Source: Paramicrobacterium agarici (GTDB lineage Bacteria > Actinomycetota > Actinomycetes > Actinomycetales > Microbacteriaceae). Taken from it: a stretch of DNA of 64,000 bases. Of the stretch, positions 6,231 to 15,999 are shown piece by piece (position 1 is the first letter of the stretch; every line of letters starts with the position of its first letter). A program made the position numbers and the translations under genes. The DNA lies in NCBI RefSeq assembly GCF_002563955.1, contig NZ_PDJE01000001.1, forward strand, positions 310,001 to 374,000, in the 5' to 3' direction. The notes under the pieces were generated by a model. That model was given only the letters and a program-made list of their open reading frames with translations, was not told the DNA's origin and did no database searches.

Positions 6231-9200
6231 ATGAGTACCGTGTCACAGATCGATCTGCCACAACCGGGGAGGCGTCGACGATTACCCTTGGTCACACTCA
6301 CCGTGGGACTTCTGATTGCGGGACTTCTCGTCGCGATCACCCCGCCGCAGAAGGCAGACGCAGCCGCTCCGGGGCCGAAGGACGTCATCGCCGTCATGTT
6401 TTCTTGGACGTGGAACGCGATCGCGCGCGAGTGCACGAACACGCTCGGGCCCGCAGGCTACGGCTACGTACAGACCTCTCCTCCACAGGAGCACGTGACG
6501 GGCAGCCAGTGGTGGACGTACTACCAGCCCGTGAGCTACAAGCTCGAGTCTCGCCTCGGCACAGCCGAGGAGTTCAAGGACATGATCGCCACGTGCAACG
6601 CCGCGGGCGTCGAGGTGATCGTGGATGCTGTCATCAATCACATGAGCGGAGACTCAGACGGCGGAACCGGCTGGGCAGGAAGCTCGTACGGCCACTACAA
6701 CTACCCCGGGCTCTACAGCGACAACGACTTTCACGACTGCCGCAGAGACATCCAGAATTACCAGGATCGCTGGGAGGTGCAGAACTGCAACCTCGTGAAT
6801 CTGGCCGATCTCGACACCAGTTCTGACTACGTGCAGCAGACGATCGCCGACTATCTCAACCACCTCGTCGACCTGGGTGCTGCCGGGTTCCGCATCGATG
6901 CCGTGAAGCACATTGCCGCAGACGACCTGCGCGGCATCATGTCGCGGGTGGAGAATAAAGACGACCTGTACATCGTGCAGGAGGTCATCCGCGCCAACGA
7001 GCCGATTCAGCCCGAAGAGTACCTCGGCATGGGTGACATTCACGAGTTCGCCTATGCGCGCAAGCTCAAAGAGGCCTTCGGCGGCGGCACGATCGACTGG
7101 CTGATCAGTGGCAACGGCATCGGGGAGACGTGGGACGGCTTCCTCGATCACGACGACGCCGGAGTGTTCGTCGACAACCACGACACCGAACGCAACGGCC
7201 AGACGCTGAGCTACAAGGACGGCGACGTCTACGACCTGGCGCAGATCTTCACTCTCGCGTGGAACTACGGTTCGCCGTCGATCCAGTCGGGCTTCACATT
7301 CAACAACTTCGATGCGGGCCCTCCGCAGACAGCATCCGGTGAAGTCATTGATCCCACCTGCGGGAACGGCTCGGTCTGGACGTGCGAGCACGCCGAGAAC
7401 GAGATCGTCAACATGGTCGGCTTCCGCACCGAGACGTACGGCACCGACGTGACGAAGAAGTGGACGAACGGCAGCAACGCCATTGCCTTCAGCCGCGGCG
7501 ACAAGGGAACTGTGGCGATCAACCGCGGAGGCAGCGAACTGACGCGCACCTTCGAAACCGGTCTGCCCGACGGCACGTACTACAACGTGATCTCTGCAAC
7601 GCGCAACGGCGAGACGTGGTCGGGCGACACTGTCACGGTCTCGGGCGGGCAGTTCACCGCGACCGTTCCCTCGAACGGCGCGGTCGCGATCCACGCTGGA
7701 GCGAAGGCGGGCGCAGGCTGCGAAGACACCGCGGCACCGAGCGCACCGCAGAACGTCGAAGCGGCAGCCGACGGCACGAACGTGTCGGTCAGCTGGACGG
7801 CGTCGACAGACGACTGCGCCGTGACCGGCTACACGATCACACGAACCGGCGGCGAGCAGGGCGAGACCACGCTCACGGCCCCCGGCAGCTCAACATCGAT
7901 CGCCGACAGCGGCCTCGATCCCGACACGGAGTATTCATACACCGTGACGGCGACAGACGGCAGCAACGAATCGGAACCCAGCTCACCAGCATCCGTCACG
8001 ACAGGGGAGAAATCTCCGGATGCTGCCGCAGAGGTGTTCTACAAGGCCAACGGCAGCTGGAGAGACTATTACATTCACTACCAGGTGGGCGACGGCGAAT
8101 GGACGAGCGTTCCGGGCGAGCAGCTGCAGCAGCGCTGCGACGGCTGGTACGGCGCGACGATTCCGCTCGGCGATGCCGACGGGCTCACTGCCGCCTTCAA
8201 CGACGGCGCGGGCACGTGGGACAACAACGGAAAGCAGAACTACGCGCTCGGCGCCGGCGTGCAGGTGGTCGACGACGGCCAGATCACGACCACAGACCCC
8301 TGCGCTGAGCCGCCGACGGGAGACATGACGCTCTTCTACTCCGCAGACGCGGGGTGGGATGCCTACTACGCCCACTACCGCGTCGGCGACGGTGAGTGGA
8401 CCACCGTTCCGGGCGTCGCGATGGAGCAGGCCTGCGATGGCTGGTACTCCGTGACCGTGGCGGATGGGGCGTCGGGAACGACGTTCGCGTTCAACAACGG
8501 TGCGGGCACGTGGGACAACAACGGAAAGCAGGACTACCGGGTCAGCGGATCCGTCGTCACCGTGGCATCCGGTCAGGTTTCGGGAACCGCACCGTGCGAC
8601 CTGCCGAGCACCGCTCCGACGACGCCGACCGACGTCTCGCTCAGCGCAGACGACGGGGCGGTGACCGTCACCTGGAGTGCCTCCACCGCCGAGTCGGGAA
8701 TCGCGAGCTACACGGTCACACGCACGGGAGGCGCCGAGGGCGAGGTGAGCACCGTCGTCGACGACACCACGTTCGTCGACACGACCGTAAGCGAGTCGAC
8801 GACGTACTCGTACACCGTCACGGCGACGGCGGAAGACGGCAGCGTCTCGCTGGCCTCTGATGCGGCCGAGATCACGACGCCGGGCACCACAGGCGGAGAT
8901 GACACCGAGAAGCCGTCGACGCCGGCGGGCCTCTCCATCACCGTCGATGGCGACACCGTGCACCTCAGCTGGGATGCGGCGACAGACAACGTCGGCGTTG
9001 CCGGCTACCGCGTCATCAAGGCCGGAGGCGGCGAAGCGACCCTCGGCATCGTCACGACCGCGACCGAGATCGGCTTCTACAACCTGACGCCGGACGAGGA
9101 GTACCTCTTCAAGGTTCAGGCGATGGATGCCGCGGGCAACCTGTCTGGCTGGAGCGAGATCGTCTCGACACAGACGGACGCGGGCGAAGACACCCAGGCA

Positions 9201-10427
9201 CCGGGCGTGCCGACGGGAGTCACTGCGACAGTCGACGGCACAAGCGTCACACTGACGTGGACGCCGTCGACAGATGACACAGCCGTCGCGTCATACACGG
9301 TGCGGATCGACGACGGTGCGGCTACCTCGGAGAAGACCGCGGCCGGGCCCTCGATCACGATCGACAATCTCGACGCCGACACCGCGTACGCGTTCACCGT
9401 TCAGGCGGCCGACAGCTCGGGCAACGTCTCCGACTGGAGCGAAGCGGTTTCGGCGACAACTGCAGGTGGAGACCCGGGCGATCCCGGTGAGCCGACGGGC
9501 ACCGACTACTCAGACGGGTACTACCAGCAGAACTCTGAGGGAAATGTCGGATCAGCCGCCGAAGTCACTGTCGACGGCGACGCCTCGGAGTGGACGGCCG
9601 ACATGGTGATCGCACAGGGCGTCGCGAATGACGATCCGCGCATCTTCCGCGGCAGCCACGAGGGCCCGGTCTACGATCTCTACTCGCTCTCGAGCGCGTG
9701 GGACGACGACAATCTCTACCTCATGTGGCAGTTCACCAACGTCACCGACGTCGTCGACCCGGCGCAGAGCTACCCGATCAGCGACAATGGGAAGCCCTAC
9801 AACGGCGACATTCCGCAGGCGCTTGCGTTCGATGTGAACGCCGACGGCGGCACGGGGCTCGTCGACGGAACAGAGAAGGGCGTGTGGGGCATCCGCACGA
9901 CATTCTCGAACCAGGAGGTCGACCACCTCGCGATGTTCTCGAGCAAACCGGGCGTCGGCCAGCCGGCGATGTTCTCACTCAACGGCTCGGGCGCATTCGA
10001 CTATGAGCCCGAGAACGCTGTCGGGTTCGACGAAGCGGCGATCTCGTATGCCTACGGCGACGGCTTCTGCGGTGAGAGCCTCATGGGCATCGATGCCAAC
10101 GGCTACGAGGGCTATACGCCCGCCGACCTCAGTGACGCGAGTTCGTTCATCGACTTCCTCGACACCGCACACGACACCGCGCAAGACACCGTCTACGAGA
10201 TGGCGATTCCGTTTGCGGCGCTGGGAACGACTCGGGACGCCGTTGAGGCGAACGGCATCGGCGTGATGCTGCTCAGCACCTTCGGGCAGTCGGCGATCGG
10301 CTCTCTGCCGCAGGATCCAGCAACGCTCGACGTCGCGCTGGAACCGTATTCGGCGGATTCGTCGACGTCTGCTGAGAAGGAGGACTGGGACCCGATGACC
10401 GCGCAGTTCGCACGGATCGGGGCGTAA
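6231..10427 (+). CDS. Secreted modular alpha-amylase: GH13, FN3, two CBM25-like modules, three FN3, C-terminal beta domain
   Basis: An extracellular endo-amylase of about 1398 residues. The start is ATG 6231 behind AAGGAG at 6220-6225; an ATG at 6213 is in frame but lies before the ribosome site. A signal peptide ends near residue 45 (ADAAAPG). The GH13 barrel runs to about 490, with nucleophile Asp223 (GFRIDAVKH), acid/base Glu251 (IVQEVI) and Asp318 (FVDNHDTER). Next are FN3 (about 497-592), two starch-binding CBM25-like modules (598-692 and 697-790, both with AGTWDNNGKQ), and three FN3 modules (792-1079). A C-terminal domain from about 1087 resembles DOMON/CBM9-like sugar-binding folds. 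No sorting signal is present, so the protein is probably released. Two LacI-type boxes upstream suggest control by maltodextrin or carbon state. Confidence 0.95.
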   Translation: MSTVSQIDLPQPGRRRRLPLVTLTVGLLIAGLLVAITPPQKADAAAPGPKDVIAVMFSWTWNAIARECTNTLGPAGYGYVQTSPPQEHVTGSQWWTYYQPVSYKLESRLGTAEEFKDMIATCNAAGVEVIVDAVINHMSGDSDGGTGWAGSSYGHYNYPGLYSDNDFHDCRRDIQNYQDRWEVQNCNLVNLADLDTSSDYVQQTIADYLNHLVDLGAAGFRIDAVKHIAADDLRGIMSRVENKDDLYIVQEVIRANEPIQPEEYLGMGDIHEFAYARKLKEAFGGGTIDWLISGNGIGETWDGFLDHDDAGVFVDNHDTERNGQTLSYKDGDVYDLAQIFTLAWNYGSPSIQSGFTFNNFDAGPPQTASGEVIDPTCGNGSVWTCEHAENEIVNMVGFRTETYGTDVTKKWTNGSNAIAFSRGDKGTVAINRGGSELTRTFETGLPDGTYYNVISATRNGETWSGDTVTVSGGQFTATVPSNGAVAIHAGAKAGAGCEDTAAPSAPQNVEAAADGTNVSVSWTASTDDCAVTGYTITRTGGEQGETTLTAPGSSTSIADSGLDPDTEYSYTVTATDGSNESEPSSPASVTTGEKSPDAAAEVFYKANGSWRDYYIHYQVGDGEWTSVPGEQLQQRCDGWYGATIPLGDADGLTAAFNDGAGTWDNNGKQNYALGAGVQVVDDGQITTTDPCAEPPTGDMTLFYSADAGWDAYYAHYRVGDGEWTTVPGVAMEQACDGWYSVTVADGASGTTFAFNNGAGTWDNNGKQDYRVSGSVVTVASGQVSGTAPCDLPSTAPTTPTDVSLSADDGAVTVTWSASTAESGIASYTVTRTGGAEGEVSTVVDDTTFVDTTVSESTTYSYTVTATAEDGSVSLASDAAEITTPGTTGGDDTEKPSTPAGLSITVDGDTVHLSWDAATDNVGVAGYRVIKAGGGEATLGIVTTATEIGFYNLTPDEEYLFKVQAMDAAGNLSGWSEIVSTQTDAGEDTQAPGVPTGVTATVDGTSVTLTWTPSTDDTAVASYTVRIDDGAATSEKTAAGPSITIDNLDADTAYAFTVQAADSSGNVSDWSEAVSATTAGGDPGDPGEPTGTDYSDGYYQQNSEGNVGSAAEVTVDGDASEWTADMVIAQGVANDDPRIFRGSHEGPVYDLYSLSSAWDDDNLYLMWQFTNVTDVVDPAQSYPISDNGKPYNGDIPQALAFDVNADGGTGLVDGTEKGVWGIRTTFSNQEVDHLAMFSSKPGVGQPAMFSLNGSGAFDYEPENAVGFDEAAISYAYGDGFCGESLMGIDANGYEGYTPADLSDASSFIDFLDTAHDTAQDTVYEMAIPFAALGTTRDAVEANGIGVMLLSTFGQSAIGSLPQDPATLDVALEPYSADSSTSAEKEDWDPMTAQFARIGA

Positions 10428-10438
10428 TCACGATCGAC

Positions 10439-10477
10439 CACAGTGGGCGAGAACTCTGAGAGTCCTCGCCCACTGTG
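10439..10477. terminator. Bidirectional stem-loop between amylase and lipoprotein genes
   Basis: CACAGTGGGCGAG at 10439-10451 pairs perfectly over 13 bp with CTCGCCCACTGTG at 10465-10477. It starts 12 bp after the amylase stop and sits before the stop of the convergent lipoprotein gene. The following TTG gives only a weak T-tract, as is common in actinobacteria. Confidence 0.75.
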
Positions 10478-10551
10478 TTGTGAGTACGACAATTGCACGT
10501 GCTTTGGGGTCGTATTCCCGCCCCCGGTACTCAGCTTTGATGGCGGGTGAC

Positions 10552-12578
10552 TTATTCCACCGGAGAAAGCGGCGGCCGCGGCGGCAGAACTTCTGTCGGC
10601 GAGTCGCTATCAGCCTCGGGGATCCGTTCGGTCACGGAGTCCGACATCGGACGAGACTGGTCATCCGCTGCGGGACGACTACTCCGATCCGCAGAGTCGT
10701 CGATCACCGCCGTCTGCGTCGGAGACCCACTGCTCGGATCTGTGCCCGGCTGCGGCCAAGCGGGCGCCGCGGCACCCGACGACGTTCCGGTCACTGGAGC
10801 GCCGGGAGTCGTCTGGCCGTCGTCGTAACTGAACAGCTCGCTGCTCGCCCCCGCGGCAGCCACCTTCTTCTTGTGCCGGATCACCAAGAACACCACAGTG
10901 GCAATGAGCAGAAGCATGATTAGCACGATGACCCCGAGCGTGATGATGCCTCCGATGTTCGGGCTGCTCGCATCAACGCGGAACTCTGGCGAGCTCGGGG
11001 AGTCTTCAGACACGGCAACGACGTTGCCCGCGACCTTGGCGCCCTTGGGCAGATCGGAACTGTCTGCGACGCTTGCACCACCGGGAAGATCAACGCGGTA
11101 GGTGATGCCGTCTGCAACGCCACCGCTCAGCAGGTCACGGGGAAGAGCGACAACCATGTTCACGGAGTACGAGCGCGTGAACAGCGACGAGTCTGACTCG
11201 ACGACGCTGTACTGCGACCCGGGAAGGTACTCGCTCATGCGCGTATTCAAGTCAGCAGCGTCCTCGCCAGCCACCGTGATCATGTAGGTGACGGCATCCT
11301 TTCCCGCATCGACGCTCAGGTCTGCGACAGTTGATGCGGGTTCGAGGAAGTCTTGCATGGCTGAACCGACGAGGTCGGCGTTCTCAACGCTCAAGACGTA
11401 GTCGATGGTGAGTGTGTTCTCTCCCGAGGGAGCAACGGATGCTGCCGCAAGAACTGATTCGAACTGAACGCGGTGATCGAAAACGACGGGGTCATGACTG
11501 ATCGGCATCGACCAGCCGTCTTCCCCAGCACTTCCGCCGTTGTCGCCCTGCCAGCCCTTCGGCAGGACCAGGTTCGACGACACCTCGGCGTCTTCGTTGC
11601 AGATCTGCCCGCAGTCGACGAAGTCGATCACCGACGTGTGGAACATTGTGGGGTCGTCGCCATCGGTCTCGCTCGACACGGCAAAGTCCGTCGATTCTGA
11701 GTTCAGCGCCGTGTTCGTGTATTCGATGAGCTGCTTTTCGTCTTTGGCGGAGAACTCGATCGTCCAGACGGTGGATGCCTCGTCCGGTTCCGTCAGAGTG
11801 CCACCCTTTGGCGTTGCCTTCTTAAAGAACTCGTCGTAAGCACCCGTGTCACGCGCGTACGTCTCACGGGACAGATCATACGAGATCGTCCGCACGTAGC
11901 TGCCCGTGCCGACCCCCTCTGTCGTGACGTTCAAGTAACGGATGCCGTAATCGGCGATGTCCGAGTACTCGATCTTCGCCGGTGTGTCGTGCCCGACTCC
12001 GTCGACCTCGACAACGGTCTTCCCAATCTCCGTGAGATCGTCTTTGTCATCGTCATCGACGATTCCCGACTTCACCATGGCCTCGACGAGCCACTGCAAG
12101 AGATCCTGAGACGTGAAGTTCTCATTCACGCTCACGCCCTCGCGGAACACAGAGTCGGCGACGGCGATCTCTATCTCGGTCTCGATGTCTGTCACACCAC
12201 CCGCGCCGAGTATGCCGATGACCTTGTCTTCGTAGTCTTTCTGCGAGTCGAACTCGATGGCGAACGAATAGATCGCAGCGCCGTCACTACCCGCTTTCTG
12301 ACCGCCGTAGGTCATTCCGGCGGGGAGATTCTCGGTGATGGCCGTGTCGATAGCGCCGGCGCCGCCGTTCACCTTCTCAAGATCGTCGGCTTCAACAGTG
12401 GCCGTGATCGCGCGCGATCCGCTGCCGTCGGCGTTGATCACAAGCGCGTGTCCACGACAGCACCACACGCGGTGAGAACGAAGGCGACTGACAACGCCAT
12501 CAGCGTGATGAGCCCGCGTTTCCACCTCGCAAAGGTCGTCCAATCATCACGTCGCGACTGCGCAATTGCATCACTCAA
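10552..12578 (-). pseudogene. Large LppM/DUF3153-like lipoprotein, apparent frameshift near codon 47
   Basis: Two frames make one lipoprotein. From TTG 12578 (behind GGGGGG), one frame encodes a basic n-region (FARWKRG), a hydrophobic stretch and lipobox LTAC|GAVVDTRL with Cys at 12465-12467, then meets TGA at 12438-12440. The other frame, shifted by one base, continues as LVINADGSGSRAITA for about 620 residues. Adding one base at CGCTTGTGATC would join them as DTRL-VINADG. The body has an extracellular region, a membrane helix (GGIITLGVIVLIMLLL), a basic stop (RHKKK) and a Pro/Ser-rich cytoplasmic tail. The shift could be a sequencing error, a true mutation or a programmed event. The family call is tentative. 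Confidence 0.65.
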
Positions 12579-12937
12579 CTCTGCAATCCCCCCATGGATG
12601 TGCCACTGTGTCCCCCGTGCGACACAAGCGCGTCACGACGTTATCACAGCTTATTCATAGGGTTCACGCTTGTGACGGCAGCGAGATAGCAGGCGCCCTC
12701 TCGCGTACAACCATTCGGAAAAGGCGACGACATTGCGGCGTGTCGTGCGCCGACACGCCGCAACCACGCCGAAAAGTTCCGAACGGCTGAACCGCTCAGG
12801 GCACCGAAGCAGCTCTCCGCGCGAACTCGTGATCGATGCTGAAAAATCGACAGGCAACCATTCAGAGCGGCGTCTGCGCGTGAGCTGGTGGGCGACGAGG
12901 ACGACCGAACGGGAGCCGGCTCTCTGCACCAGCGAGC
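12579..12937. other. Intergenic region between the lipoprotein gene and ccsB
   Basis: No gene is evident in 359 bp. It contains the 10-bp stem-loop at 12735-12761 and, presumably, the promoter of the lipoprotein gene. The open frame on the minus strand that crosses it has Arg-rich, non-protein-like composition. Confidence 0.6.
12735..12761. terminator. Stem-loop downstream of ccsB
   Basis: GCGGCGTGTC and GACACGCCGC form a perfect 10-bp stem with a 7-base loop, about 175 bp after the ccsB stop. No T-tract follows on either strand. It may end the ccs transcript or protect its 3' end. Confidence 0.4.
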
Positions 12938-13936
12938 TTACAGCCCCGAGTAGCTGTGCAGGCCGTTGAAGAAGATGTTCACGACGGTGAAGTTGAAGAT
13001 CACCGTGCCGAAGCCGATGATCGCGAGCCACGCGGCTCGACTGCCGCGCCAGCCCTTCGTTGCACGCGCATGGATGTATCCGGCATAGATCACCCAGATG
13101 ATGAACGTCCACACTTCCTTGGTGTCCCAGCCCCAGTAGCGACCCCAGGCCGCCTCGGCCCAGATCGATCCGGCGATGAGCGTGAACGTCCACAGCACAA
13201 AGCCCACGATGACCGTGCGGTATGCGAGGTTCTCAAGACGCTGCGCCGACGGGAACGTCGCCATGAACTTGAGCTTCAGCTCACCCAGCGCCGCGCGCCG
13301 CGCCTCGGTGCGCGCCTGAATCAGCTGCAGCACGCTCAGCGCGCAGCCGAGCGCAAGAAAGCCCATCGCCGTCGTCGCGAGGAATACGTGAATCACGAGC
13401 CACGCCGACTGCAGCGCCGGAGGCAGCGGGGCGACCTCGACGTAGAAGTTGATCGTGCCCATGCACAGCAGCGAGACGACGAGCAGCGAAATGAACGTGC
13501 CGAGGTACCGCAGGTCGACCTTGATGTTCACCACGAGGAACACGGCGACGACGAGCATCGTGCCCGTCATGACGAATTCGTAGAGGTTCGCCCACGGCAC
13601 GCGCTCGGCTGCGATGCCCCGCGTCACGTCGGCGGCGACGTGCAGCAGAAAGCCCAGCACCATGAGCGCCATGGCCGAACGCAGCGACGGCGAGCGCTTC
13701 GCTGTGACGGCGGGTTCAGAGCTCTGCGGCTTCACCGGGCGCGTCTTGACGGCGACGCCTCCGCCGGCCTGCGCGACAGATTGCTCCGCCGACGTCGCGA
13801 CAGCGGACTGCGCGGCGGATGCCTCTTTCACCTCGGAGCTTCGGCGCGCCAGGTCAAGCGAGAACGCAATGAGCGCAAGCGCGTACAGCACCGTCGCCGA
13901 CCACAGGGCCAGCAATGAGAACGAATTGAGATCCAC
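12938..13936 (-). CDS. ccsB: Cytochrome c biogenesis protein CcsB/ResC (heme-handling subunit)
   Basis: With ResB this integral membrane protein forms the system II heme exporter and cytochrome c synthase. The 332-residue product has several membrane helices and the WWD-type heme motif WGRYWGWDTKEVW near the C-terminus. Histidines such as that in AWLVIHVFLATT sit at helix ends, as needed for heme ligation. A long Ala/Val/Lys-rich linker at about 35-70 separates the first helix from the rest, as is common in actinobacteria. The start is GTG 13936. It is the last gene of the six-gene block, 9 bp after the DUF3054 gene. Confidence 0.93.
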   Translation of the reverse strand: MDLNSFSLLALWSATVLYALALIAFSLDLARRSSEVKEASAAQSAVATSAEQSVAQAGGGVAVKTRPVKPQSSEPAVTAKRSPSLRSAMALMVLGFLLHVAADVTRGIAAERVPWANLYEFVMTGTMLVVAVFLVVNIKVDLRYLGTFISLLVVSLLCMGTINFYVEVAPLPPALQSAWLVIHVFLATTAMGFLALGCALSVLQLIQARTEARRAALGELKLKFMATFPSAQRLENLAYRTVIVGFVLWTFTLIAGSIWAEAAWGRYWGWDTKEVWTFIIWVIYAGYIHARATKGWRGSRAAWLAIIGFGTVIFNFTVVNIFFNGLHSYSGL

Positions 13937-13945
13937 GATGTCAGG

Positions 13946-14323
13946 TTACTCCTTCGCTTTTCGCGCGTTCCGAGCATGCAGGGTGCGTACCAGCAGCGCG
14001 ATGAGACGCCACCCCACAAGGGCGAGCCCGAGCACGAGGGTGGCAACGATGATGAACGGCACGGCGATTCCCTGTCCGGATGCTGCGCGCAGCAGCATCC
14101 CGCCCGCAACCGTGATGATCCACACCGGGATGCCGGTGCGCACGACGTCGAGCGGCCGGCGCCACGCGAGCGTCACGACCCAGCCGATCGCGAGCGCCGC
14201 GAGAAACGGCCACCAGGTGCCCCAGATGCCCACGGGATCGAGTACCTCGGCATGGCTCGAGCGCCCCGAGATCGCGAAGCCGAGCGTCAGGACGACGTCG
14301 AGAATGAGCGCGACGACGATCAT
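13946..14323 (-). CDS. DUF3054 family membrane protein in the ccs operon
   Basis: A 125-residue protein of unknown function with four predicted membrane helices. Segments VVALILDVVLTLGFAI, WGTWWPFLAALAIGW and the tail LVRTLHARNARKAKE fit the DUF3054 family, which I recognise from other actinobacteria. It overlaps the resB stop by 4 bases and sits 9 bp before ccsB, so it is made together with the cytochrome c synthase. A role in heme or quinone handling at the membrane is possible, but no motif proves it. Confidence 0.7.
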   Translation of the reverse strand: MIVVALILDVVLTLGFAISGRSSHAEVLDPVGIWGTWWPFLAALAIGWVVTLAWRRPLDVVRTGIPVWIITVAGGMLLRAASGQGIAVPFIIVATLVLGLALVGWRLIALLVRTLHARNARKAKE

Positions 14324-15999
14324 TCGCGGTCCACCCCCAGCGCGGTGCCGTGCCGGTAGGCGACGGACTCGACAGCATCCGCCAGCCCCGGGTCCTCACC
14401 GCGCGCAAGCCCCGCGTACTCGATGCGCACCGAGCCGTCGTCGTTATCGTACGCCTTCACCCACACGCGGCGCCGGGGCACGAAGAGCGACGTGAGCAGG
14501 CCCAGAAGAACAAGTCCCGCGCCGATCGCGACGCCCAGCTGCGTCTTGTCGCTGTGAATGTCGAACGATGCGAAGCGGTGCACAGAGCCGGCATAGCTGC
14601 CCTTCTGCGGGTTCTCATTGACAAACTCGATCGTGCCGAGCCCGTGGGGTAGCTCCGTGCTCTGCCCCGGCATGAGCTCGATCGATTCGACGCCCGTGTC
14701 GCCGCCCGTGAGCTGGGTCATGCCGTCGACGTCGAGCGAGTACACCGATTTCGGCACGCCGCCGTCGATGCCGAGGTCACCCGTGTACACGTTGAGCGTC
14801 AGCAGGGGGTACTCGAGGTCGGGATACGTGGACGTGTAAGCCCCCGACTCGAGAGGGTACGCGGTCGGGTAGAAGAACCCGACCATGCCCAGCTGCTTGT
14901 CGAGGCCGTCGGGAACCTTGACGACGCCGACGGACGTGAGCGTCGACGAGTCCTGCGGCAAGAACGGCACCGAGTCCGTGAAGACGATGTTGCCCTCGGG
15001 GTCCTTCACCGTGATCGTGGGGGCATAGCCGTTGCCCAGCAGATAGACATCGGTGCCCTCGAAGCGCAGCGGCTCGTTGACTTTGATCGCGGTGTCGTGG
15101 GCGTCGCCCGAGGGCGTGCGCGTCGTGACGTTGGCTTCGAAGTCGATGGGCTGCCCATAGGCGTTGAGGTTCTCGGTCTCGTAGTCGACGTTGAACTCGT
15201 CGAGCGTGAGCGAGTAGGGGGCGAGTTGAGACGGGTCGAAGAAACGCCCTGGGCTGAACGAGTCGTAGTCGCCGAGCACGTTGACGAACGACTGCCCCTC
15301 CACCACGACGCGCTGCCCCGAGTAGCCGAAGCCGCCTCCGATGCCCACGACCAGCAGAATCAGCAGAAGCGCCGAGTGGAAGACCAGGTTGCCCGTCTCG
15401 CGCAGGTACCCGCGCTCCGCCGAGACCGAGATGCTCGCGGGTGACGTCTTGGTAGCCGGCGCTTCGTACAGCTCGACGCGGTACCCCGACTTCTTGAGCA
15501 GATCGCGTGCTGACGACACCGCGGCCGCGGCATCCGCCTCGACACCGTCGCCCGCGCGGTACGTGACCTCGCTGTAGTCGCTCAGGCGGCTGAGGCGTAC
15601 GGGCGTGCGCGGCGGCTTCGCGCGCAGGGCGCCGATGTGGTGCTTGACGCGCGGAATGACACAGCCGATGAGCGATGTGAACAGCAGAATGTAGATCGCT
15701 GAGAACCATGCAGACGTGAAGACGTCGAACATCTGGATGCTGTCGAGCACCGGCGCGAGATCGGGATGCTCGGTGAAATACTGCGTGACGCCGTTGGGGT
15801 CGCTCGAGCGCTGCGGAACGAGCGAGCCGGGAATCGCCGCGATCGCGAGCAGAAGCAGGAGCAGGAGCGCCGTGCGCATGCTCGTGAGCTGCCGCCAGAT
15901 CCAGCGCAGCCAGCCCACGACGCCGAGCTTGGGTTGCGAGACGGGCTGCTCGCTCGGGCCGTCGTCGCGCCCGTCAGTGTAATCAGATGGCCGGGACAA
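14320..15999 (-). CDS. resB: Cytochrome c biogenesis protein ResB
   Basis: ResB is the partner of CcsB in heme delivery to apocytochrome c. The 559-residue protein has N-terminal helices (LTSMRTALLLLLLLAIA and beyond), a third near 220-240 (HSALLLILLVVGIGGGFGYSG), a large extracellular domain, and a last helix (LGVAIGAGLVLLGLLTSLF) followed by a basic cytoplasmic tail. This is the family layout. The apparent start is TTG 15999, inside the end of ccdA, giving a 17-base overlap. No better start with a ribosome site is visible. Confidence 0.93.
   Translation of the reverse strand: MSRPSDYTDGRDDGPSEQPVSQPKLGVVGWLRWIWRQLTSMRTALLLLLLLAIAAIPGSLVPQRSSDPNGVTQYFTEHPDLAPVLDSIQMFDVFTSAWFSAIYILLFTSLIGCVIPRVKHHIGALRAKPPRTPVRLSRLSDYSEVTYRAGDGVEADAAAAVSSARDLLKKSGYRVELYEAPATKTSPASISVSAERGYLRETGNLVFHSALLLILLVVGIGGGFGYSGQRVVVEGQSFVNVLGDYDSFSPGRFFDPSQLAPYSLTLDEFNVDYETENLNAYGQPIDFEANVTTRTPSGDAHDTAIKVNEPLRFEGTDVYLLGNGYAPTITVKDPEGNIVFTDSVPFLPQDSSTLTSVGVVKVPDGLDKQLGMVGFFYPTAYPLESGAYTSTYPDLEYPLLTLNVYTGDLGIDGGVPKSVYSLDVDGMTQLTGGDTGVESIELMPGQSTELPHGLGTIEFVNENPQKGSYAGSVHRFASFDIHSDKTQLGVAIGAGLVLLGLLTSLFVPRRRVWVKAYDNDDGSVRIEYAGLARGEDPGLADAVESVAYRHGTALGVDRE

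Noticed and set aside
12956..13918. Plus-strand open frame opposite ccsB
   Set aside because: Very Arg/His-rich and antisense to a clear membrane protein with the WWD motif.
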